A stretch of 64,000 nucleotides of DNA from positions 3,970,473 to 4,034,472 of the forward strand of contig NW_009799099.1 in assembly GCF_000213175.1 (NCBI RefSeq), read 5' to 3'. The notes beneath the pieces were generated by a model. The model made no database searches. It was not told where the DNA came from and was given only the letters and a program-made list of their open reading frames with translations. The position numbers and the translations under genes were made by a program. Of this stretch, positions 30,977-42,500 are shown piece by piece; the stretch's first letter is position 1, and each line of letters starts with the position of its first letter. Source of the stretch: Neurospora tetrasperma FGSC 2508 (lineage: Eukaryota; Ascomycota; Sordariomycetes; Sordariales; Sordariaceae).

Positions 30977-31891
30977 CTTTGCGACTTGTGATATCTGCAA
31001 GCTGAGGTGAATCAGACGCAGTGTTTTGGTGTTTGTCAGGTTAAATCCGGAGGAGAGAAAGAATCAGAATCAGATCCCCCACACTTGCATGCTCTCAAGC
31101 CGGCAATAGGTGACTTCGATTGTGTTATTGCCGTCCTTGTCCGCTAACAACCGATATCTAGACTTGACTCGCACTTCATCGCTCGCGGTTGGAGATGCAA
31201 TTGGTGGAGCTCCGGCCGATAACGGCTTCTGGTCAGTCGCTTTCATCCATTTTTTTTTTTTTTTTCCTGACCTCAAACGAGGGGCACCCAAGGCGCATTG
31301 GTGTCGTTCCAATTGGCGCCAAGCACTCATTGGCGGGGTAGCGAAACCAACTTGCCTGCCGGACTTTACAGTACAGTCTCGCTAGTCGCCAGTCACTCTT
31401 GACAGCTGTCAACTGATGGGTAGTGCAAATTACTAGCAAACCGCAAACAGGGACTGGAACTCACTTCCCCCTGACGGCTGGCCGCTTATTCATCACTCTT
31501 TGCTTGATTCAGGGGCGTCCCAACAAGCTCACGATGAGAGGTAATATGAACACTCAGCAAGACATCACATTTACAGGCATGCACGGCGGCCAAGGAATGA
31601 GAGATGATGGGTGGTATGAATCAAGAACACTGAGATCGCATGTTGTTCAAATATGTGCATGTATTTATTTGCAGAGGTGGGTATCTTTGTCTCCTAAACA
31701 AAACAAGGAAAAAAACGCAAACCAAAACGCCTAGCCACACATTCCTGATGTGTCGATGCATCTTCGATAGGGCTTCCAGCCCATACCCCTTTCTAGGAAT
31801 CCGTCCCGTAAATGCTATGCGTATCCCAAACCGTCGCCGGTATAATGCTTCTTCTCAATATATCATCATGAAAGTGTCATAATCGTAAGTC
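30977..31891. promoter_or_regulatory. lys9 promoter region
   Basis: 915 bp upstream of saccharopine reductase, shared with the 3' end of the next gene. It contains TGACTC (31165-31170), the core of the CPC1/Gcn4 site, and a run of about 16 T near 31250-31266. No gene is seen. Confidence 0.45.
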
Positions 31892-33043
31892 TTAGTCTTC
31901 CTCTTCCTCCTCCTCGTCATCTTCCTGCTCTTCATTGTCCTCTTCATCGTCGCTCGCAGGAGGCTCCCATGCGTCCTCGAGCTTCAGACCCTTGCCGGAG
32001 GGCTTCTCGTAGACTGCGGCGTTTCCAAGAAGTGAAAAGACGGTAGACTGGTGAAGGTCCATGTCGGCAGGCTCGTTGGTCTCGGGGGGGTCGTACAGTC
32101 CCATGCCGTACAGAATCTCGCCATCAGATCCGTCGTCTTCCGGTGCCTCATAGGAAATAGGCTCTTCGGAGGCCATCTTGGTGTTGGTGAACTGCTCTGG
32201 CAGCTCGAAATTATTCGGGGTAGGCGGCGCTGTGTATGTGTCCAAGCCGCTCGATGACGGCGCATAGGAAGTCCATCCCATGACATTGCCTTCCGCCTTG
32301 GAGAAAGCAGCGTAAGAAAGATCGCCGGTCATGCCAGCCATGCTTTGGGGTGATTCTGGAGCCGGTTGGTAGAGCTGAGTCCCCGGCGAGGCATACTGAT
32401 GCTGTGATTGCTGAAAATCGACGCCGGGGTATGGAAGTGTGAGCGGGGAGAAGGACGCCGAGCATGGCGAGTTGGAGCCGGAGTACACGCTTGGGGTTGG
32501 GGGCAGTTGCTGAAACTGTGTGCAAGCGCCAAAGTCTGGATAGGATGGGTAGGGAGCAAAGGCCATCGTGGACTCCTGAGGGTAAGGCTGGGAATATGCC
32601 ACCTGTTGCGACGAGGGGTGCCAGCTAACTGGTCGTGCTGTCGTCGTTGGCTTCGTCTCCGGGTCGTACATGAACTCGACCGGGAATTCAGCCGCAGGTG
32701 TGGGGAGATACGCCGCCGCGGCAGGTTGAGTATAGAGATTCTGAAACCCATCACCGATCAAAGTCTTCCTCTTGGACTGCGAAAACGGATAGCGGGGGCT
32801 GGTGCTGGCGCTGCTGGGCTTCGTTATCCGCATCGAAGTGTTCGTCCTCTGTCCACCGTAACCCCTCGACATGTTTCGTGTATGAGCAGCGATGTATTGT
32901 TGTGACGCTTTATCAAGAGGTGTCTCCATCATGTTGGTGCTGAACATTGGGGCCTGATAGGGTAAACCCATGTTGAAGTTGTTGTTGTTGTTGTTGTTGT
33001 TATTTTTGTTAACCAGTAACGGCATCATCTTGAAGTTTTGCAA
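31892..33043 (-). CDS. Disordered fungal protein of unknown function
   Basis: Single exon of 383 residues starting MQNFKMMPLLVNK. It has a run of nine Asn after residue 13 (a TTG repeat in the DNA), then long Pro/Ser/Tyr/Gln-rich stretches with many SP and TP sites, and a strongly acidic C-terminal tail of about 25 residues. There is no known DNA-binding or catalytic domain. The order near the end, a YGMGLYDPPE motif, then SLLGNAAVYE and GKGLKLEDAWEPP, resembles conserved segments that I recall in uncharacterised Pezizomycotina proteins, so this is likely a real conserved gene. Composition suggests a nuclear regulatory or adaptor protein, but that is a guess. Upstream lies a 12.8-kb region without genes, as seen with some developmental regulators. 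Confidence 0.8.
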   Translation of the reverse strand: MQNFKMMPLLVNKNNNNNNNNNFNMGLPYQAPMFSTNMMETPLDKASQQYIAAHTRNMSRGYGGQRTNTSMRITKPSSASTSPRYPFSQSKRKTLIGDGFQNLYTQPAAAAYLPTPAAEFPVEFMYDPETKPTTTARPVSWHPSSQQVAYSQPYPQESTMAFAPYPSYPDFGACTQFQQLPPTPSVYSGSNSPCSASFSPLTLPYPGVDFQQSQHQYASPGTQLYQPAPESPQSMAGMTGDLSYAAFSKAEGNVMGWTSYAPSSSGLDTYTAPPTPNNFELPEQFTNTKMASEEPISYEAPEDDGSDGEILYGMGLYDPPETNEPADMDLHQSTVFSLLGNAAVYEKPSGKGLKLEDAWEPPASDDEEDNEEQEDDEEEEEED

Positions 33044-34645
33044 AGAGAGATAGATGGGTAAAGTGTATGAAAAGTCTTGCTTGTTGAAGGAAGCTTGGTC
33101 AACTTTCCAAGTGACGATAGACGAGGTATATGAAGTGAGAAGGAAGTGAGAGCAGTGACAGTATGGAAACCATGCAAGACACTTGGGCCCCGGCCGAGGA
33201 ACCGAGATGGAGATGGAAGTTGGAAGCGGTTGGATGGATCAAACCTAGTTTGAAGAGACAATCTGACCATATTGGCGCCGAAAGGAAACAACAACAAGAC
33301 AGCCGATGGGGCGCTCAGGCATGTAAGTGAATCCCGTCGTGTGCAAGACTCCGCGTCGACGGGGCTCAACGGAAGCTTACCCATGACTTTGGCTTGGGTA
33401 GCCTGCGTCATATGTGCGCGCAGGGATGGTTCAGCCTGGATAACCTTGAAGAAAAGAAAGAAAGGGTTTCGGCTTCAACTGCAGGGTATGATGGGCAAGG
33501 TAGACGCAAACTGCAAAGCCGGATGGAGATATTGACGGGCAATGGTAATCCGAAGTGCTTCTGAGAGACGGCTCCGTTGAATGGAGTGTACGGGGTTGCA
33601 AGGGGAAAAAGGGCGGCTCCTCGTCGTGGATTCTTGGGTTGCGTGTTAAAGAACGTACATATTGTGGGGCTTGTACCTTCGTACTTTGCTGCTGCGTTAG
33701 TGGGTCATGGCTGGCTAGCCCATTGAGGACGGCATTGGAGTTTGTACCATGGCGGATACACTGTGCTGCCGCAATTGGCCATTTGTCAGGCACACACAGT
33801 GTCGACGTCTTGTGGTGCACGATAGCAGTGGGCGGAGGTTCCAGATGGGTGGTGGTGGTGGTGGGCGGTCAAGCGGAGCAATGAAGCGGAAAGAAACCGC
33901 CTCCACTCTCCAGCACCCCATCTCCATGGTGGTGTCTCGAGCCATTCTTTGGTACTCTTATCCTGGCATGCTTGGCGTCAGTGAATATGCGAAATACGTA
34001 CCTACTGAAGCAGAAATGGGGTTGAGCTGAGTCGGTGGCTTGGACAGGGGTCCCATGAGGCAGATACTCGGAGGATCTGACGGATACCGATGCTCAAATT
34101 ACATTGGTCTGCCGTTCGCAACGGTTGAAGACGAATTCGTTATTCAGATGTCTTACTTGCCGTCCCCGTCGTACCCGCTGCTTCAACGAGCATTTTGTGA
34201 TGATACACAGCGACGAACCCAAAGCCTTTGGGTGAAGTTCTCTAGCCTGTCAGCCGAGTGCAATGTGCGACAAAGTAACGAATGATTCCACTGCTGTCAG
34301 GCCGTGAGCATGTGCAAGGCACTGCGAGCTTGCATACGGTTTTAAGCCTCGATGATACCACTGTGCAGATACAGATACTTAGTATATCAGCTTGGACTCC
34401 TCGGGCAGAATGGACAATGCCGGACCGAGCAGGAGCATGTTGCCCGTAGCTACACGGGGCGAGGATCATGCTGACTTTGCAAAACTAACCGCCCCTCATG
34501 CCCTCATTTCGGTCATAGTGAGGTGGGAGCCATGGTGACATGAGCCAGGCGGGCACGGCGGGATGGCCGTCTGAAGTGGAGGAGAAAACCCGCAGCAAAA
34601 GTGAGGACGTGGTGATGTACAGGATTAATTTGGTAGTACGTAGTG
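33044..34645. other. Upstream region of the disordered-protein gene
   Basis: 1.6 kb of non-coding DNA with a GGTGGTGGTGGTGGG-type run near 33850-33865. Short open frames on both strands do not look like proteins. It probably holds the promoter and leader of the gene to the left. Confidence 0.45.
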
Positions 34646-34969
34646 TACAGTAGAATCCCCTGCAACTGCATCCTCCAGGTACTGCATATACGCTAGTTAG
34701 TGCATAGGATTTCGCTGGCTGAATTAATTCCCAGCTACAGCTGCATAACTGCATACTGCATACTGATCTCGGACAATTTTTGGTGCGTATGCACTTATAG
34801 ATTTGGTCTTGAGTAGAGAAATTTATAGTACGGGGTTGGATTTTGGCATCTCGGCCACAGGCCGGCTGCCTATTTGAGCCTAGCGCCATTTTAGGAACTG
34901 CATATCCGCCATTTAGTGCATAACTTTCTTGGTGCAGGATTACATGCAAAATCAGGGGGCGATACTGTA
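34646..34969. mobile_element. MITE-like element B (Tc1/mariner-pogo type ends)
   Basis: A 320-bp non-coding unit (34648-34967) flanked on both sides by the dinucleotide TA, the target duplication of Tc1/mariner transposons. The left end reads CAGTAGAATCCCCTGCAACT and the inverted right end CAGTATCGCCCCCTGATTTT, both continuing with TGCAT; they share CAGTA, CCCCTG and TGCAT at identical spacing. Inside, a 26-bp direct repeat (34681-34706 and 34897-34922) matches at 23 of 26 positions. There is no transposase frame, so it would be non-autonomous. The ends have the same layout as element A. Assignment rests on hand comparison only. Confidence 0.55.
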
Positions 34970-37069
34970 GTGCACAGCGTAAAGGTACCCACCTGAGCCA
35001 CCTGTGCGCGCGGAGTGTCCAACAGCAAGGAGGGATTGTTCTGTGGAGGGAATAATAATGGCCGCCCGCCGCCGCGTCCCTTTACTGTGTATGCGACTGA
35101 CTGTGGTGGGCAGGGAGCAGGGGTCGCAACAGATTGGTCGACTGCATGACTTTCAGTTGCCGTGGAGTCTGACAGAAAAGAATGGCTTCCATTTTCAAAG
35201 CCCATGACCATGCTCGCGTGTAAAAGGGAGGTACGTACCTGCCCGGGTACCGATGCGAGCGGAGAGCAACTGAACACCGCCCTGAAAGCCAGTCTTTGCA
35301 CTGATGCACCCAATGCAATGGTGCGCCTTAAAACGATAGTGGGTGTGCGTGAGGGAAAAATGGGGGTGTGGGAAGAGTAGCCAAGACGCATGCGAAGGTC
35401 TGTGAGGGATTTGAGTGGCTGTCGCATAGCCTTGAGAGGATCAGCCAGGATCAACGTACCGAAGTATTCTCAGCGTGGGTGTTTCCGTAGAGAGATGTGT
35501 GTGACCTCTCCTGTGTCTCCTCTGCCTTCAAACCCTCGCTGGCTTGCCTGGCCCTGATGTGTTGCTCCAGGTTGTGGGTCCTGCGGCGCGGCTCAAATGG
35601 TCCAACATCCTGGTTTCCACAGCCATGCCCTGCAAATACGCGCATCTTGTCCTTTCTGCAGCCTCTCCCCCGTGAGCCGGGCCTGTATCCGTAACGTATC
35701 GAAATCTGTCCCAGCATTCAACTTCCTGTTGGAATCCAGTGTTCGGCGTCGTGTGCCCACTAGAGACACCCCTTACCTGATCGTGGTGACCAGTGGTAAG
35801 CCAGCAAAACTTCTGCCGGGGTCGGTCAGAAAGGAAGAGGGTCATAATTAGCGCTGGCACGAAAAGCAGTAGCGCAGGATTTTGGGGCTTTTGCGTTTTA
35901 GATTGTCGTTCTTTGCCCTCTTTTGTCGACACAGAGAAGGGTTGCACCGAAAAAAGCGGATGGTGGTGTTGAAAGCATGTCCAGTGCCCACATGCCTCCT
36001 GACGCCGGCGAGAGGGATGTGATCGTGAGCGCGCGAGACAGGTGCGATGTGTCTGGAGATTCCTGATTTGTCTTGTTCCGTGGGCCGTGACAGTGGCCGA
36101 AACTTGCCCTACCGCCGCTGCTATAGTGAATACTGCTGGATCTTTGCTCCAGTTCGCGGAGAAGTCGTGGATACCGTGATTATCCAATATGGGGCTGTCC
36201 AGGTTACGGCATCATGATAATTCGCACATACATCCATAGTAGTGTAGAACCAACGCAAAGCCCACGGCCGAAAGCGGTTTGATGGTGGTGTACAAGAATA
36301 GGTACATAGAGGTATGTACCTTGATATTCGGGTTTTGCTCTCCGCAACCCTCAGGCTGGTTTGGCAACATCTTCTACTTTGGAGCTAGCCGGCTCTTTGC
36401 GGCGGTTTGTTAGTGCTACTTGCTTCCGCTCTTCGCTCTTGATCTGACGGTTGTGGCTTGAAAATTTGCGCATACGCATGATGCTTTCCTAGGTAGTTGG
36501 AGGGTTGACAGAAGGTCTGAGCTGCCTGATTTTTGCGGCGACTTTGCGCAGCCCTTCCTCCCATCTGCTAGCACATAACTCGCCTCCCCACGGCCTGCGA
36601 GCTCCATGTACGTAGGTAGTAGAGGCACCACAGCGAAGGTGCCATCAACCACATCAGCCCCGATCAACCCAACAAAAGGCGATACCAGTCTGGTGGGGAT
36701 ACGGTTCGTGTTCTTTTTAGCGAGGCCTGCACACAAGACAACTCGGGCATCGGCCGTCTCGTCTGCGGTCAGGGTCGATGTTCTTGGGTGGCCCAAACTA
36801 CTACTGTGTACGAGCGCGAAAGCAGTTAGAGTGGGAGGAACTTTAGGAGGTCGAGATGGATGATCAAAAGGCTTTTGCGCTTCACGAGGAAAAGCTGGGC
36901 GAGGGCCTGTGCTATGAGCGTACCATTGGCGGGGACGCGTGGGTTGAGCGGGACCCAACCGACAACTACGGGCGGGCAGTTTCATGAAATTCAGGTCCCA
37001 GACGAAGGTGGGGCTCCCTTCCTCTTTCCTCGTAGCTAACAGTGTATCCTGCCGGAACTTGTAACGACT
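34970..37069. other. Gene-poor region between the two MITE-like elements
   Basis: 2.1 kb with overlapping open frames of up to 219 codons on the minus strand (35528-36187). Their translations are rich in His, Arg and Thr without any domain-like pattern, so I do not call a gene. GTACATAGAGGTATGTACC-like palindromic words occur near 36300-36320. Confidence 0.45.
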
Positions 37070-37447
37070 TACAGTCTTGGCCCCTACAGTTGCAACCCCC
37101 CTCCCCCCAGTTGCTAAAACCCCATTTATTGCAACGCCTGTTGACTGCTAGAATTAAAAACCCGGCCATACTGGGACTGCTAACTGCTATTCGCAACACT
37201 GCCGGGCCGGAATTGCATCACCAGGGGGGTTAACAGGGGGTTTTTGGCATAGGTAAGGGGCAGAGTAGGCAGTTATACCCCTATATCGGGGCTTCAAGAC
37301 CCACTTTTTCTATCGGTCAACGGTCCCTCAGTGGCCTGAACACCTGCTCTGGATCCGTGCGCCAGATTCCCCTTCTGCAAACCCCCCACTTATTGCAGGA
37401 AAAATCGCTGCCGGAATTGTGTTGCAAAAACAGGGGTAAAGACTGTA
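37070..37447. mobile_element. MITE-like element A (Tc1/mariner-pogo type ends)
   Basis: A 374-bp non-coding unit (37072-37445) flanked by TA on both sides. The left end reads CAGTCTTGGCCCCTACAGTT and the inverted right end CAGTCTTTACCCCTGTTTTT, both followed by GCAAC; about 19 of 25 positions agree. Internal direct similarities include CCGGAATTG at 37207-37215 and 37411-37419, and two ACCCC-A-TTATTGCA blocks near 37118-37132 and 37382-37396. No transposase frame is present. The end pattern CAGT-N5-CCCCT-N5-TGCA is shared with element B, which suggests one transposon superfamily. Confidence 0.6.
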
Positions 37448-38930
37448 TGTCTGGTAATATTCCAGCCGAGACTTGACGGCCTGAAAGGTACCGTTACGTA
37501 GTCCGGTTCCATGTCGGTCGCCGATAAGAATCGGATGTATAGCCAATCTCGTTCCTTGTCAGGCAGATCTCCCCAATCAACCGGGCCCCAGCACTCACTC
37601 CCTTGTCGCTGGCTCAGGCACTGTGTTTCCCAAGGAGAAACGCAGTCGCAGTTTTGGACGCACCAAGTGATGCTGACAATGGGGTTCTGAGAAGTCGAAG
37701 ATTGCCATTTCTGATATAAACCGTGTGGTGGGAACGAAAATATATGCAGGATTCAATGCTTCGTATGGAAATGAATTTTATGTTGGTGTGTTCTTTGCAG
37801 GCAATAAGTAAGTATGCGTGCTGTGGCATGTTCATGTCCTATTTTACAGCCATGATCAGTGCTTACTCCCCGCTTGGCTTCCACTTGCGTGTGGTGGTCA
37901 TATCTAGCATCGTGCAGCTATCTCCGTTTTTGTGATTTCAAGGACAGGGCCAGGCAAGGGACGAAGGAGACCGCCGGGAGAACAGCCACACAAGGGAGAC
38001 TGCAAACCAGACAACGGCATCCGTCTCGGGATCAACTCGGACAGGGGAAGGAATTGGAAGAGCAGGCAGGGACATCTTTTTACATGGTAGCATTGAAACA
38101 GGCCGCGGGCACACCACCCGTGCATTCCACCAAAAAGAAGGATGTTACCTGCCGAGCAGGATGCGTGGTTGGTCACAATGAGAAATTTCCAGAATGAGCT
38201 TGGCATGAAACGGGCAGGGGTATGCGGACAGCTCCAGAGAAGTACCTCTCTGTAGGTACCTTAGGTACTCTTCGAGCACGATTGGAATTGAAGCCGTTTT
38301 GATTTACCGCACCCTGAAAGCCAGTGCCCTGGGTACTTGCCTCACTCATTAAAGGCACTTCCACCCATCCGCAGAATGTCGGATGCCTCTACCATTACTG
38401 TAGGTACCATTGTTCGTCTACCTGATCCACGAAAAAGAGCAAGTTGCGAAAATTAGCTGAACGTTTACTGCGGTAGGTAAGTCACTACGTGCAGCACAGC
38501 CTGCAGCATGTTCTCAGCCAACGGCAGTTTTGGGCCACATATCCATGTCTTCTCCAAGTACCTAGAGTAGTGTAGTGTGGTGTGTGTACTATGTACTTTG
38601 TAGAAAAAGACTGCCGTTAGGTACCGCCCTCGCCTACTAGCGTACTTCTTTTGTGGGGTCACATGCAAGCTCTTTGAACTCCGAACCATCCATCATTTGC
38701 TGTCGAGTTCACGATGCCCTTGCTGCTGGAGCGTGCCTGGCTGAGGCTGGTGGGTTCCCCTACAACAGTGCACGAGCGCAGTGGTGACTGAGCGACCTCT
38801 ATTTTCGATACAGTGATAGATCGATTGGGCCGCGCTTCCAGATCGCACCTTCCAAGACTGGGATTTCTCACGCCATTATTGGTCGGTCAAGCCAAGTGTC
38901 CCGGGCCCCGACATGCCTTGTCGCGCCGAC
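37448..38930. other. Gene-poor region rich in TAGGTAC words
   Basis: 1.5 kb with no recognisable gene. GTAGGTACC or TAGGTAC words recur near 38250-38265, 38400, 38470 and 38615. No RNA gene was seen. Confidence 0.45.
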
Positions 38931-38959
38931 GGAAGGCGCAGTGGGGCGAGGCTCTTGGA

Positions 38960-39585
38960 TGAATGGTTTTGGGCTCAAACTTTTTTTTCTCGTTTCTCTT
39001 TTCTTTTCCGTCTCCCTGCAGTCTCGAACTATGCACTGTTACGACGACCAAAACCCACCACTGCACCATTGCATCTCACACCAGAACCTTGCGCACCCAC
39101 CACGACATCCACTCGTACCGCAACTTTGTGAGGAGGTCGACCGTTGACCGCGCACCACAGCGAGAAACATTTCTTCTTCCCCCTCCGTCCTTGCTTCGTT
39201 TTTCGTCTGCGCATCGCCCCGCAAGGCTCCTCATCTGGATATGGAATCCAGTCCGATTCCAGTCCCTGTGGAGAGCAGTGTCGTTTCCATCCAGGAGCCC
39301 ACTTCGGTAGTCTCATCTAGACCCGACCCTCGAGCCATGCAACCCGACGTTCCAATCGACGGGGCCGTCCCAAAAAATCGACAAATGCTCAATGGTTCTG
39401 ACACCATGATAGCCACTCGACAATATCAACACGTAATCATCCACTCTCACAGCTGCCACTTTGCGGCTGCCCATGACTCCGACAAGAGGACCTCTCACGC
39501 ATTGCAAACCAGAGCATGCCACAAGGCCTCGCGAGGGGCAATCATCACATTCAGCCAGATTGCAACCATACTCGTCCCAGACTGA
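38960..39585 (+). other. Pyrimidine tract followed by a possible first exon
   Basis: A strongly CT-rich stretch (about 38975-39020) and a second (39170-39240) precede an open frame, 39241-39585, of 115 codons starting MESSPIPVPVESSVV. The first 60 residues (SVVSIQEPTSVVSSRPDPR and PIDGAVPKNRQMLNGSDTM) are Pro/Ser/Val-rich and look more protein-like than the surrounding frames. This layout could be the promoter and first exon of an unrecognised gene, with a possible donor GTAATC near 39436. I could not find a convincing second exon, so this is only a candidate. Confidence 0.22.
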
Positions 39586-42500
39586 GAAAGATAATCTTGC
39601 CTTATTTCTCCATCATTCCCTCTCAAGCCCGGTCACCCTTGAGCTTTCAATTTCGAATCTTACCAAGAACCCTGGCGTCTTGCCGAGCTGTGACAAACCC
39701 CTTCCTTCCCACCTTAGGTACGTCTGTGTCCTCTGCCTAGTCGCCTGTCATTTCAGAGGTAGTGTAGATTGACCCATCACGGATATTGCGGAGCGGTGCG
39801 AGTCGGTGCTTCAAGTGTGTGACATCTCATTTCCAGACAACAGCACAACCCTCAAGACCACCACAACAGGGAGAACTAAAACACCAGCTTTTCGGTCCAA
39901 GGCCCAGCCACCAGAGAGGCCAGAGCCACTGAATCAGAGACGCCCGGACCCAGGATTGTGCACCATCTAACTATTCTTAGCACCCCTGCTCGTCAGAAGG
40001 ATTCGAAATTCGTATGTACTGTGTACAACGGATTTTGGTGTGATAGATTACACTGGCGTTCGGCATGCACTTCACTCACGATGTTGCTGCTCTTCACAGT
40101 GGCCCAATCACCATTGACATCGCTGGCGATGACAAACATGGGCGAAGTAGTGTACTGCGACTGCGTACCTAGGTCAAACGATTTGCCACGCCGCGAGATG
40201 CGGCCTGTGAAGGGTCTGTCCCACTCTGTCCTCCCTCATTAGCGGAGGCCTTTTGCGACACAGATCGTAGGCACACATTATCTTATCCTTGGGTTATGTG
40301 TAGTGCACGCATTTCGTACTTGGCATGAATTAGCCTGATAGATGCCTATTGACGTCAATACCAGTCAATCCTCTCCTCTGGTAGCTAATGGTGGAAGAGG
40401 TCCGACATGATGATTCCCCCGGAGCCTTCGTCGTTTCGGCCTAGATGGGCAGGAGCTTGGGGTTGCTTTCAAGACACGCAAAGCGGGATGGCATGTAGAA
40501 CCTTGCTAACGCCCAGGACGGTAATACGTCGGAAAGAATACGTGTCCATGATGACTCGCCTCTCCCGTCAACACATCTACCCTGTTCAAGCATACGCAGT
40601 AGACTACCCATTTGCTTTCACAGTTGTGGCCCTCGTTGCCCGGGCCCGTAAAGGAATATGCGGCATATTGAAGCAGCGATGCAGAACATGACGGGTCACA
40701 TGGTACCCCATCGACAACATTCAAAGCAGTGGACTAAGCATAGCGTCGTACGCTGAGAGCGCCGGAGGCTTTGAGAAACTTAACTTCGATCTCAACGCAG
40801 TTCGTGAATTCCATGGTCCGGGCTTTTCGAGAGAGTCGCGACAACTGAATCATCTGTGTCGTTGCCCTTGAACGCTGAATACTCTATAACTGATCTCCTT
40901 AGTCAGCTCTTAGGCCCAGGCTCATCAGTCTAAGACAGGCTGCTGGGAACCGTGGATATGGCAACCACAAACGGGCAACGTTGGCACCTCCTTTTATTAT
41001 AGCAAGGTTTGCCGGCCAAGCGCATATTCGCGAAGGTACACTAGGCGAAAAGAAAAGCTAAATGTCACGACTCACTGTGTAGGCTTATGCTTGGCTCGCA
41101 CTGTATGTATCGTGGATAATTAAGTTGTGCAGCTGTATCCGACCGTGCGCACCCGAAGAGCTTGCCTGGGGCAGAAGAAGGGGTTGACAAAGAGATTGGA
41201 TTTGACGGTTTCCACTTGCTGATGGGCCCATGCACGCACACGCTTTGGCCGAGGTGAAAGCGAGGAGGACAGGACGGCGTGGGCGGAAATCCCCAGGCAT
41301 AACTGGTATATGCAGTGATATTGCTGGCCTTTGTCCGAGGACATCTCTCCACCTGCCGCTCTTTCTCGGTTGCAGCCTGTGATGCCGCTTATTTTGGTGG
41401 CCTTCACCCGAAGCCGCGATTCCAAGTTCACCACAATCATCAGCAGGCCAATTCCGGTATCGCGCAGGACCCATCCCGTCACAGAAGAGATGGTGTGCAT
41501 CTACCGGGACGCTTTCTCACTTGCGCACCACAAAAAGTGAGGAGCGCAACGGATTACGACAGTCTGCGACTTGAATGAAGGATGATGCCCCGGTCCATGC
41601 CAACCATTTCTCAGTTCTCGACTGTACCATGATGCGCGCTTTGTGCGCCTCATCCTCAGGTTGGCAACAGGGTGTGACGGCACTTTCTGCTTGCTGCCTG
41701 TTGTCGGTGGGCAAATGAGGTTCCCATATTGGAACCAAGGGATTGCTGGCATGTTTGGATGAGAAGGGTCAAGAACGCCTGCTCACCGGACGCCGAGATG
41801 TCAATCAAGACGACACCATCCACAGAAAAAGCATGGCGAGTTGCTTCCGCGGCAGAGAAATCTGATACGTACGAACAGCTCTTTGGAAGGCATGCAGATA
41901 AACCCCGAGTCACAGCCGGCATAACAACCACTACAATACATTACCAAAAGCATGTGGCGGCATCACCACCAGTTTATACCCATCACTAAAAGCTCGACCG
42001 TCGGATTGAAACTGCCCTATCAATCGGATGACACTCCAGGTACGCACATTTCCCTCTTCGAGATTACATACGACGGTCCCATGTCAGCAATAGTTCGTAT
42101 CTTAAAGGGGGTTGCTTCGCTTTCCCTGGCCTGTCTGGCTTCGGCTCTCCTACGGAGGTATCCTGCAGATGAGACTCCGTTACGAATCAGAGTCTCTTTC
42201 TCTGGGCGGAGCAACGACCACCACTGACGCCGCCCGTCGTGCTCCATAGGTATCATGCTCGACTACGGAGATGTCAGTTTTCCCTTGCACCTATTCGATC
42301 CACTTGAGCGTAGTGTCTATCCAGTATATCCTGCTAGAGGTTACGCCATAATCTACACGGAAATCCTAGCCAGCTGGTTTTGCCTGACGTGGACCGCCCA
42401 TCGGCTGCAATGCCTGGCATTCCGAGTTCCCAGCAGGTCAAAGGCTACTTTGGAACAGTCATGACGGCCACTTTTCTCCCCGCCTTGAGCCCCGGACCAC

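Noticed and set aside
34891-35454. 187-codon minus-strand frame next to element B
   Set aside because: No protein-like pattern, and it overlaps a competing frame on the other strand.
35528-36187. 219-codon frame on the minus strand of the gene desert
   Set aside because: Composition and lack of any motif look random; no start or splice context.
37072-37445. Element A as a solo LTR or virus-like remnant
   Set aside because: Ends are inverted rather than direct, the target site is TA, and no TG...CA LTR ends are present.
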